This document shows positions 29,302 to 64,000 of a stretch of DNA of 64,000 nucleotides, piece by piece. The translations under genes were made by a program, and so were the position numbers. Numbering within the stretch: the stretch's first letter is position 1; each line of letters begins with the position of its first letter. The stretch comes from Cyanoderma ruficeps (Eukaryota; Chordata; Aves; Passeriformes; Timaliidae). Below the pieces are notes generated by a model. The model worked only from the letters and a program-made list of their open reading frames with translations. It had not been told where the DNA came from and ran no database searches. The DNA lies in NCBI GenBank assembly GCA_008694505.1, contig VZDJ01002673.1, positions 1 through 64,000 of the forward strand. The letters are read 5' to 3'.

Positions 29302-30410
29302 TCAACCACACCAGGAGCTGTGGAACAGCACAAAACATGGGGCTCAAACAGACCAGCTCTATTTAGCCAGCAAACAGATCTCAGCACAATAAAAAAAGCT
29401 GTCGACCCCTTTGAAGTTACTACAGAATTAAATTGTATCTTATTAGCTACCTTTGAATTGTAAAAAACTTTCCTTTTAAAACACGCAAACAGGAACCTAG
29501 ATAAAAGCTTTAAGGAAAAAAAAGAATGTCATCGAGAACCATGAAAAATGACCTGCATGTTATTTCTTTGCTGCTGACAGATTACAAACCATATTGTGGG
29601 GAAGGGAAAAAAATTACAAAGCAAAAGAAAAGCCATGGATTAACACTCTGGAACTTTTCCACTGCAAAACTCCAAAGGCCCTGCACAGAGGTAATACCTC
29701 AACATTACTGGAACTGGCATATGGAAATAATTGGTATGGGCAGTTTCCCTGCAGCACAGGACTCCTCAGGCTATCAGGGGCAAAGCTGAGAAAATGAATG
29801 ACAAAGAACAGGCTCTCTGCTGTCTCGCCTAGACATCAGGCTGAGATACAAAAGTAAAAGCTTCCTGGCACGTGTGTTAAGCACTGATTTGATGTAAACA
29901 ATAAGGAACACACCTCTTAAGTGATAAATATTCTCAGCAATAAGCTATGCAGCCAGCATGAGTAGTCCTATAGAGAAAAAGAGGGAAAGCAATGGAGATG
30001 AGTAATCCATGTTACAAATCTGGTCGATACCCACTTCCAGGTGAAGCTATGCATTCTGATAGAGACGCATACTTCATAGATAACTTTACAGAACACTGTA
30101 TTTTCCTGGGACGCAAAGAGCGTGACACCACCAGCTTCCAAAACGGGAAACTACAGCACGTAGCGCTCAGCACTTTTGGTCAACCACTTCAACAGGTTCC
30201 ATTAGCTCTTGATCAGTCGCAAGGACAACATCCCCGCTCCGGCCCCCACAGCCCCGGGGCCAGCCCAAAGAATCAGCACCACCTCTCGTGCGCGCCTGGA
30301 AGGACAAGGACAAATCCCAGCAGGGCCTCTCCGCCGGCGCCTGGCGCCACGCGGCCCCGCTGCCCTGCCCCCTCCTCCCCGCCCGCAGAGGGTCGCCCCC
30401 GTGCCCAGGG

Positions 30411-30450
30411 ATGGGGACACTGGGAACGGGGACACTGGGAACGGGGACAC
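30411..30450. repeat. Short GC-rich tandem repeat, 15-bp unit
   Basis: The unit ACGGGGACACTGGGA occurs about 2.7 times in direct tandem. It lies in the 5' intron of NUDT2, just inside the divergent CpG-rich promoter. Confidence 0.8.
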
Positions 30451-30479
30451 GCGTCACGCCGACAGCGGCCACCATAGCC

Positions 30480-30810
30480 CCCCGCGCTCACCTCTGCTTC
30501 CGGGTCCGGCAGCGGGCGGGAACCAGGCTATGATTGACGTCAGCCTTAACCAATGGCAGCGACAGCGCCGCGGGCTGTACCCACTCCCTTCTCGTCCCTC
30601 CCCCTCCTCCCCTTAGGCCCCGCCCCATGCCCGACAAGGCCTCGGATTGGCCTCTCGCCATAACGACATGTCTCGCCCGCCCCTCTCCCCAATAGCTATT
30701 GGCTGGCTGCGCGCGCACGGCTGCGCGCGGGTGTTTGAAGAGGGAAAAGCGTTGTTGCCATGGAGACGCGGCTTAATGGCCGCCGCCGAGCGGTGTGGCG
30801 GCCGGTGAGT
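30480..30810. promoter_or_regulatory. Divergent NUDT2/KIF24 promoter (CpG-rich, CRE, CCAAT boxes, CDE/CHR-like site)
   Basis: A GC- and CpG-rich block lies between two outward-facing donor sites: GAG|GTGAGC on the minus strand (intron starts 30491) and CCG|GTGAGT on the plus strand (intron starts 30805). These fit the non-coding first exons of NUDT2 and KIF24. Elements seen are a palindromic CRE TGACGTCA (30535-30542), CCAAT boxes at 30550-30554 and 30689-30693, inverted ATTGG at 30646-30650 and 30698-30702, an ETS-like CTTCCGG near 30497, and TTTGAA (30734-30739) behind CGCGG, which resembles a CDE/CHR element. No TATA box is seen. CCAAT plus CHR architecture is typical of genes induced in G2/M, which suits KIF24. 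Transcription starts are inferred. Confidence 0.7.
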
Positions 30811-30994
30811 GGCGAGGGTCTCGGCCCTGAGGGGACGGGGACAGCCGGGTCAGGGAGGCTTCTGGGGACACCGCCCTGACCGGCCCCAGCGGGCTCTAGA
30901 CTGGGAAAAGCCGTGGTGGGACAGCACGGGGAAGGATAAGACATATCTCCCCTTCAGACACGCGGTGCAAGTCCGGACTCGTGGCGGTTTGTTT

Positions 30995-31268
30995 TTGCTA
31001 CATTTTATAATTATAAAACATTTTTCAATTTTGTATTTTATATATTTTATACATAGTACATAATTTATATAACACGTAAAACATGTAAGTGCAATTATAA
31101 TATATTTTTAATATATTATGTAAAATATATAAAATACTTAAGTATTTTATATAATACTTAAGTATTATTTAAAATATTGTTAAAATATAGTTAATATAGT
31201 ATATATAATATATCTTTTTATGTTTTTATATTTTAAAAATTAAATAAAACTTTAAAATTATAAAAGAA
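30995..31268. other. Extremely AT-rich tract with twin 14-bp palindromes
   Basis: About 270 bp of nearly pure A/T starts less than 200 bp inside KIF24 intron 1, directly after the GC-rich promoter. The self-complementary AATACTTAAGTATT occurs twice, at 31133-31146 and 31153-31166, 20 bp apart. Many TATAT/ATATTT words allow further hairpins. It has no coding capacity. Confidence 0.85.
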
Positions 31269-34200
31269 ACCCTGAGGGGCATTTGGTAGATCCTGCTGGG
31301 AGGATGATCTTAGGCACGATTTTCAAATAATTGGTACCCTGCTATAACTCGTGGGTTATTTTCTCGGCACGTGGTTGAATATTGGACACTTCCAATGTTC
31401 AATATCCCAGTATTGGACACTTCCCCTTCTCCATGCAGCTGTTCCTTGCAGCTGTCAGGATCAGCTGCAGGATGGGGCCTCTTCTGCTGAGGTCACCAGG
31501 CTATACTTAGTATGGAGAGAGGAATAAAATACTCTGAAATACTTTCTGGGGAAACAAAAAAATCCCCAATATTTAGTTGTTTGTAAGCCAGTCTTAATGG
31601 CATTGTTTTAGGAACTTCCTCAGGGTATGTCAGTGGCAAAGGAAACCCCCATTTCTTGTTGCTGCAAGCAGCAGACTTGTGTTAAGCTCCAGCCGTGAAA
31701 TAGTGTGAAAACCATTCCCTCCTCTCCAGTTACTTTTGCTGTACTGAAGCTGTAAGTGGTTATCTATTGTCAGCTTCAAAAGAGCTGAACACTTGTTCCA
31801 AGGAGCAATGGAATATTTAATGCCCTGTTGTTTACTGCAGGGTAGTGTAATCCTATGATCTTCCAAAGGGATCGGCTCAACTTCAACCACCGCTTCACAA
31901 ATCCCTACCTGTTGCATTAAACTAAAATCGAGGGTTTGTTTTACAATACAGATTATCTCTTGTTGTGGATCTTGTCTTAAAAAAGTGCAGCTGCAGCCTG
32001 ACCCTGTTCTTCACAGGAATGCCCTAATTCCTAAGGAATGGGGTCAGAATGATTAAAGATAAAGCACTTTGTATGGTGCTCTGGGAAAGCAAATTAGCCA
32101 TTCACTTCTGGGGGGTTAAATCAGATTTGGCTTTGGATCACCTTAAAAAAAGAGCTTAATGTTCAAATGAATAAGGAATGAAGATGGATGGGTAGTGACA
32201 CAAGTTAATGTTTCCCTTTCCCCTATTCATTCTTTGCTTCTGCATTTCAAAAAACCTGCAAACTCTGGCATGAGCGGAATCTGTGCTGAAGTCTTTTTTG
32301 GGATAAAATGGTTGCAGGTAATGAGCAGAGTGTGCTGCTGTAGTTGTTATCAGGAGAGGAAACATCCACCTGCTACACACATTTACAAATTTTTAAAGCT
32401 TTTAGGTTTTATTTTTACAAGGTGATTGTAGAGCACGATGGTTTACATGGAAAACAAGGTGGTTTATGTTTTGTGTGCTGATTAACAGTTTCTATGTTTA
32501 TCAAATGCACTTGAAAATCCTGACTAATAAAGTTATTTAATGATCAGGCCAAGGTTTATGATTTAGAGTGATTACCTTAGACTATGTGCAGGACAAAATG
32601 CAATGTTTGCATTTGTGGGAGTACCATATAAGATTTCTTCACTTTATTTCGCTAATTTAAAGAACAGATATAATGACATTTGTGTTCTCTCTCAGTGGTG
32701 ACACTTAGAAAATAACCTAAATCTAAAATTGTCACTCTAAAGCATCTAAAATTGTCAGGTGAGTATGAGTGAGCTACAGTGGGATAACAGGACATGTGAG
32801 GGTTATTCAAGTGAATGGGTTGCTGAGATCTTCAATATATCAGAAGTTAATAAGGATCAAGGTACAGTGGTTCAAGGCTGCTTTATTCTTAAAATAATCT
32901 CTATGGGCCTTTTACATAATTTTTTTTATACACAGTGATTGACACTCACTGAATATCTTTGAAGACCATTCCTCCACCTTGAAAATTGCATTGAGAAGGA
33001 AAAGATCTTGTGAAAAAGGTAATTAATAATTAAAAGCATTTTTAAATGGAGAGTCTGCTCCTAGAGCATAACTTTGTTCTAATTTCTTTCAGGACAGAAA
33101 AATGTAACCACTTCTTTCTATTATTTACACCTGATTTTTCTTTCTTTCTTTCGTCAGCTTTATGACCTTTAAAAACTTCTAATGCTGAAGCTGAGGAAGA
33201 GTTCTCTGATGACAGGCTGCAATCTAATTCTGTGGTTAAGCTAGTCCTTTTATATATAATTCTAATGCTTTTTTTACAACAAGCCCTTATGCATTACCAG
33301 CATTTGGAAGCCTTTTAAGATCTTTGTAAAACATCTTGGCATAAGGAACAAGTTGTAGAGAACTCACGTTTGCCACGTGGAGGTGTCAGGCTCGGTGCAC
33401 ATGGAGAATTATACCTCCACTCACCTCTTTCTCAAAATATGTTGTATCCAACTATTTCAAGAAGTCCTAGTAATTTATCTCAACCCTGTTTTCAGTGAAG
33501 CTACCCATATCTTTGTAGGGAACAAGACCTAGATTTTGATATCAAAATCCCACACTGAAGAATGGTATGCTTTTCTGCCCCATGACACGTTGTTCTCATG
33601 GGAGAACAAACAAATAACTGAGGAAATGCTGGCTGTTACAAGGCAAAAAGTCTTCTGCCTTTTTTTGCCAGAAGATGGCATTAACAATTTAGGATTCTTG
33701 AAAATCTCCTCTTAGTTTTCACATAGCAATTTATTTTGAAGAATTTTGTATCTGTTAGGAAAAGTATCTTCAGACACAAAGGGTTGGATGAATTAAAGGA
33801 TTCTTTCAATAAGGAGAAAGATATCCATTTGTTTTAGATCATCAGTGAATGAAAAGTGAGAAGAGTTTCACTGGCAATTGCAGTTTTCCCTGAGTTCTTT
33901 CACGTTTGAACCGTGCAAAATCTTTTAGCAATTGTCTGTTCTCGAGTTTTAAAGTGATCAGAAATGCTGGAACCTCTCATTATGCCAGCTCCTAATGTTT
34001 TTTCTGTGGTTAAATAATTTGTTACTCCTCCATTAGTGAATGTTTTGTTTTCCTAGCTTGTGAAATTCCTGTCCTGTCAATAAGGAGTCGCTGGAGTATC
34101 CCTGAAACTGCTTAGATCCAGTAAAATATATTATATCTGGGAAAGCAGATCTCAGGTCTCATTAAGAGGCCTGGTCTCATTAAGAAGCCATTTAGTTGCT

Positions 34201-36303
34201 TTCACATGGCACAGAGCCTCAGCCAATTAGCCACAGGGAGCTGCTTACATGGCTCTTGTAGGTTCTGCAGTACCTACATTATTTGGATTTTCCTAATGCT
34301 GAGAATTCGTCTGACTTGTCACTCCATATAATAACAACCTTTTATTTCTAGCTATTTAAATTTATTTTGTTTCATTTTAATTAGAACCTCGACCTTCAAA
34401 TCCATTATTCTCTCCTCTTGTCTGCTGTTCTTTTTTCAGAAAGTGTTTCCATTGTTTCCTTTTTTGTTCTTTTTTCTTTCTCTCTCTTGTGTTCACCATT
34501 ATAATTGGAAGAGAGGTTAACACAGAATTAGGGTCTTTGGACACTGTACTTAATATAAGGATATATAAAGATGTAGGTGCAATCTAGGATACAGATAGAG
34601 AGTAGACAAAATAAAATCATTGGATTTTTTTTTTGGCTTTAACAGATTCTCAATACTTCTTAGATTGGTGTCTTGGCCATGAGTTCTAGCTGCTCCTTTC
34701 ATCCATCAGAAGAAGTTTCCCATGGCAGTGCAAAGAGAAAGTTGCTCAGCGCCTGTACTGGTTTTACATTTTAAGCTATCTTAGGTAAGAAAGGGAATGT
34801 AATCCTTTAAATGAAGTCTCAGGTTCCTATGTGTTTATATATGTTAGAAAAGTTGGCAAGCAGTGAATGCTTGAGCACACATATGGTATTTAGTCCCCCT
34901 GATCTCTGGGTTTACTGTCCTCTCTGTCAGTTTTGGTTTCCCCCTCCCAGGATGCAGCAGCCTCAGCAGTGACTCTGACTTTACCTTGGGATTCATAATC
35001 ATGTTATCTACACATTAAATAAATTCACTTACACGTGAATTTTTTGGTCTTAGAGTTTGTTGTTGGTATATCTCATAATTTTACCTAAAGCATGGACTCT
35101 GCGTCATTTTAGATGTTCTCTACTGCACATTTTGGCCTTTGTAATATCTTACATAGTCAGCACTTTATATATTAATCTTTATGATTTTATTGTTGTTATT
35201 ACTTCAACATAATGTATTAATTAATGGCATGGACTCGAATTTGGGGATGACCTTATTTTCTTCTATAATGTCATTGTAGAAAGTCTTGAAAATGCTCACA
35301 AAGAATCTACCCTGAACTACAGGGAGGAAAACTTAAATAACTTGTTTTTGTTGAGTCTTACTGTGGACTCCAAACATGAATAAGAGCAGTCTTTGTTGAG
35401 GTCCTAGACTGAACAAAGATATGAGAAGACAGTGGGCAGCAGATACTTGAAGTGCTATCATTTTTGTGTTTTATGGAACAAGTAAAAATATCTCCAGATA
35501 TTAATCCATCGGGATACAGACAGCTGCACCATGCATTGCCAGTAAGACATAAGTGAAGAAGTTGGGGGGATTTGGGGCATACTTTTCAGTGATTCATGTT
35601 TCTTTTTTGGGTTTCCCAAGAATGCAAGTATGGCATTCCAGTGGCATATGTAGATTTAGAGAAATGCTGTCTTTCAGATTTCGCAGAATTGTTTTTTTGG
35701 TTTTTTTGTCAAGGAGACTCAGAAATGCTCACAGAATTAATCACATGAAAGTGAAAGTTGCACAACAAAACTGCAACTTTGCTATAGTTCATCTGTAAGA
35801 TGAATGGTCTTAATTGGGCAGCTGGAGGTGAGGACAAGTGCAATTTTTCTCCTCTGGTTAGTTAACCAGGGGTAGCTAAACCGTGTTAGATCACGTGTCT
35901 TGATATTAAACTGAGTGTCTAAAATTAGGCATTTTGCATTCTATATCTTGAGGACAAGGTTTCAGTAGCTGTGGCATTCATCAAGTAGACATCAGGCATG
36001 TAGGAACTCTGTGGCAGTGAGTAATATTGCCTTGTGCATTTCTTACATCTTGTATATTGTATATAATTTTAAAATATAGTTTAATGGATAAATGAAATGG
36101 AACATGAAATTTGTTTCATGTTTTAGTTTATTGTTGTTATTGCTATTTTCTGTAGTGTTTGTCAGTCTACTGTATGGTAAACTTGGGCTTCTAGCCTAAC
36201 TGCAAGTAATGGCATCAGGAAAGGTGCAATTTCGTCATTAGTAGTTTTGTCAGATGTGATGTTTCATATGATTCTGATGTTTATTTTGTTTGATTTCTTG
36301 TAG
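31269..36303 (+). other. KIF24: KIF24 intron 1 (remainder); no supported gene
   Basis: This AT-rich intronic DNA runs up to the acceptor TTGATTTCTTGTAG at 36303. I found no coding exon with matched splice sites and no recognisable repeat. Confidence 0.6.
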
Positions 36304-36317
36304 GCTCTAGGTTAAAG

Positions 36318-60817
<24,500 letters not shown>

Positions 60818-63800
60818 ACCTTCTTTGCTTCCACATGCACTGGAGCAGCTAGAGGAAACTCCAGCCAGCACTTTTCTACACTTGGTGCTGCAGAATGTGG
60901 GTGGTAGGGGATAGCTTTTGGATTGTTTGTAATTAGCGTGTGCTTTATATAAGGATGGAGAGAAGTCTGAGTAAATGAGACATGACTAACTGGCACCATA
61001 ACCTTTGTATTTCATTAATACCAGTAAGCCACATTCTGAACAGTAACAATTTAGCAACCTTTAAATATCTCACCAAGCAGCAGGCAAGTCTTGTTCATGT
61101 ATCATAGCAGCTTCTCACATGTCAAAGGCAAACCTGTGTTACCAAGTAAGGGAAACAACTGTGAAGCCAGATACAGATCTGAACAGAAATGCTCAAAAGC
61201 TACCCAGAAAAGTCTTTGCAAACAGAAGCCAGGAAAGAAACCCAGGGGTTGTTACGCTAATGTGACTGGACCTTAAGTTCAGAAGTCAAGACAGGGTGTG
61301 AAGTGCTGTCAGTTTCAGAAGAAGGAAGTCTATTGTTGAAAGAGTTCTTGGGGTGAACCCTCCAGAACCCTTAAAGAGGTGGCTTTAAGTTATGGGTAAG
61401 GAGTGGTTTAGCAGGGACTTCATACCGAAGATTCCATCTGGCATGTTTATAAGCACATGGGTTTCATGCTGCTGCCCAGAGGAAGACTCCAGCAGCTGTA
61501 CCTGCTGCGCACTATATCCAATGCCTGCACTGAGCAGAGCTGAACAGATTTCTCACATGAAAAGGGGGTCTGTTTGGAGGCACTGGGCTTCCAGAAGCTG
61601 CTGACAGCACTGTTATGTGAAACTGGTATTTAAATCAAGAGCTGCGGAGCCATCAGCTGGAGCCCTGCAGAACCCCTCGTGCTGCATGCATCAAATCTGA
61701 ACCATAAAGCCAGTCCACTTGTTTTGAAGGCACAAATGACCTTGAGACATGCTTGCTGACAACGTGCTGTGTGAGCTCTCCCACTCCAAAATTAGGGCTG
61801 TCGCAGCACATTCATCCATCTCTGTGTCTCCTCAGTAATGCCTGTGGTAGCTCATTCAAAGCCTGCTCAGTAGACAGAAATGCCAAGGGGAATGGAACAC
61901 TGCTGTCTGACCAGCTGTGGGTTTTGCTGCCTGCCTGCGCAGCCTCCCTGAGGAGCCCAGGTTGAGCTCAGCAGCAAGACAATAATCGCAGTGACACTCT
62001 GGGATGCATATTTGGTGCAAACACTCCCAGGAATGTCACCCAATGTAGGCCTGGGGAACAGTAGCAAATCCCACATCACTGCCTTGACTCTTGGATTGTT
62101 TTTAGCACTGGTTAGTCTCCATCTTGCAACTGAGACTGGGTTTCTCTGAGGAGAAGAGAGCAGAGTTTCTCTGGGATCTAAGGTTATGGCTCTCAAAATG
62201 GTTCCTGTGTCCTGGTCACAGGCCAGCAGCAAGTCACACCTGACCCTGGGTCGGAAGCCTTGCTCACTCACCAGAGAGATGAGGCATCCAGGAGCAACAC
62301 TTGGTATTTCTGCACGGCACAGAGCAGTGGTGCCCAACAGCCACCAGAGAGCTGTAAAGCAGTGGGACATCAGCACTCTGCAAAAACCATGCAGGGAGGA
62401 GCAAGTGTTTAAAACCAGCAATTCCCCCACTTTCTGGGGCCAGGGAGAGCTTTCCCCTGAGTAAGGTGAGGGGAATATGAAGCAGCTGGGTAGTCCTCCT
62501 GATACCATAATTTAGATGTGGGCACTTAGTTTCCCCAGCACATTCTCAGTGGACATGCAGCAAACACTGCTGTCAGGGAGCAGCTAAGGAGTTTGGCAAG
62601 ACTATTTGGAACCAAGGAAAAGGTCAGACTGTGGGATGTGGGCACAGGTCACAGGAAAATGCAATGCCCAGTCTGAAACAGTGCAAGGGAGGAGAATTTT
62701 CCCTCCATGTACTCTGACTTTTGGAAGATGCGTATTGGTTGATTGCTCTCTCAGGTTTTTAAAAAGCAGCTGAGCAAGGTATGTTCACAGGCATTTCAAG
62801 TGTCTTACAGAAGCTGGACAACAATTCCTAAGCAACACACAAGAATTTGCACAACCCACAGTGCCACCTTGGTACCTGCAGGCACATTTGTGACAAGACA
62901 TGAGTGACCAAAAATTTTTGTGAGCAGAGGACATGTGAGTTAGGTTAGCTGCCAGATTGGAGGCACCTGTGAATCCCATCTGATCTATTGTGAAAAAAGC
63001 AAGTCTCTCTGGCAGATCTGTTCCCTAGCATCAAGTCCCAGAGCAGGAACTATTTGCTCCCCTGAGGAATGGCCAGGGACACTGAGAAACAACAAATAAT
63101 CAAAACAACAACCACACACAATTTTCTGAGGTCTGATGCAATTTTTTTTTAAACAAGTTATCCAGCCAATACACATGACTATAACTTCTTGAATGTTTTA
63201 TTATGTCTGTTCTCCAAATTTTATTTTCTCTACTGAAGGTAAGACTTGACCAAAAAAATAAAAACACATGGCTGTGAAAATCAGCCCATCCTTGGCAATA
63301 ACATGGGCATGCTTGAAGTGCTGCACACCTCAAAGATACTGACAATGGGTTCCTCATATGCAACAGAAACAATCAAGCTCTTGGCAGAATTGGTAACATT
63401 TTCCTCTCCCCTTGGTGGTTGTTACCTAGTTGCTGCTTTAATTCTTGTGTGAAAATGTGCTAAATGAACATTTTAAGTGTGTCATCCTCTTCCTAGTGTT
63501 TGATATTTCACTGACAACTGCTACAAAAGGTTTTCACTTCAAGTTGACGAGTACGTACGTGATAAAGTGTCATAAAAGCAGTCTAAGAGATTTAGAGAGC
63601 TTGCCCATGTACAATCAAATAAACACAAAACTAAAATGGATTCACTTTTGTATTCAGATGCAACAATGACTATTAATGCTTATTAGTAGAGGCTTGATAG
63701 TTTATTTCAATAGTTGACAGAATTTAAAATAAAATTCAATTTGGTACAGCACTCTGGTAAAAATCATTTTAGATAAACAGGATCGAAATGCCCATGTGAT

Positions 63801-64000
63801 TGACTGCAAAAGATTAAGTGGGACTGGAAATCTGTATGAGCTCCCCTTCTCACAGGGTTTGTTGCTGTGGACAGTTTCAGAAGCCCTGACCCACAGCCAG
63901 AATGACTGTTCCTGGCCTGGAGAGCAGCCACAAAAACCTGTTGACAGGGGCTCTGCGTTCCAGCAGATCCGCGGCAGGCGCCACAAGGCTGGGCAAAAAA
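60818..64000. other. KIF24 3' UTR and intergenic DNA; possible UBAP1 3' end at right
   Basis: Plus-strand polyadenylation candidates for KIF24 are a weak AGTAAA at 60970-60975 and AATAAA at 63257-63262 and 63618-63623. Minus-strand AATAAA words lie at 63202-63197 and 63706-63701. In mammals KIF24 converges with UBAP1, so these could end a minus-strand UBAP1 transcript entering from the right, but no UBAP1 coding sequence is visible. No other gene is supported. Confidence 0.4.

Noticed and set aside
30167..30616. Multiple open frames in the GC-rich divergent promoter
   Set aside because: Low stop density is expected in CpG-rich DNA; the proteins are Pro/Arg/Gly-rich and include a tandem repeat.
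61867..62508. 213-codon minus-strand open frame in the intergenic region right of KIF24
   Set aside because: Longest unexplained frame there, but it has no recognisable domain, no supporting splice or promoter signals and unremarkable composition; most likely chance.

Overview
The window is vertebrate nuclear DNA, almost certainly from a bird. The genes are interrupted by GT-AG introns, the interspersed repeats are CR1 LINE tails (ending in variants of ATTCTGTGATTCTG) plus one ERVL-type endogenous retrovirus, and the predicted proteins look avian. The neighbours MYORG, NUDT2 and KIF24 lie together on human 9p13; that block corresponds to the avian Z chromosome, so a Z-linked bird scaffold is the most economical reading. 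The chromosome assignment is inference from synteny.

Layout, left to right. (1) 1-2066, minus strand: the intact, GC-rich coding exon of MYORG, a GH31 glycosidase of the ER/nuclear envelope, cut by the window edge about ten codons before its expected end. (2) 10366-22318, plus strand: a six-exon gene, reconstructed here from splice sites and phases, encoding a signal peptide, a mannose-receptor-type ricin-B lectin domain, a short stalk, one transmembrane helix and a 70-residue cytoplasmic tail. I know of no named mammalian gene at this position, and it is the main candidate for something undescribed. (3) 25493-29292, minus strand: the two coding exons of NUDT2 (Ap4A hydrolase, complete Nudix box). 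(4) About 30480-30810: a GC-rich divergent promoter for NUDT2 (minus) and KIF24 (plus), with a palindromic CRE, four CCAAT boxes and a CDE/CHR-like cell-cycle element. It is followed by a very AT-rich tract carrying twin palindromes. (5) 36318-60817, plus strand: KIF24, a kinesin-13-type centriolar motor, in 12 coding exons that sum to exactly 1,400 codons including the stop. (6) 60818-64000: intergenic DNA with no supported gene; by synteny the 3' end of UBAP1 may lie just beyond or inside the right edge.

The main mobile element is an antisense ERVL provirus (46251-49721) in KIF24 intron 6. It has a perfect 5-bp target duplication (ACAAT), one complete 745-bp LTR, a lysine-tRNA-like primer site, a gag frame broken by two in-frame amber stops, a pol remnant, and a large deletion that removed the rest of pol and most of the 3' LTR. 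A 550-bp run of N lies inside it. Its outer edge is only 36 bp from KIF24 exon 7, directly against the predicted branch point. Several CR1 fragments are scattered through introns and intergenic DNA.

The three conserved genes do not form one pathway: MYORG is a secretory-pathway glycosidase, NUDT2 clears dinucleoside polyphosphates, and KIF24 restrains ciliogenesis at centrioles. NUDT2 and KIF24 appear to share a promoter. Exon borders were read by eye from splice consensus, reading phase and recalled human homologues; no alignment or expression data were available.
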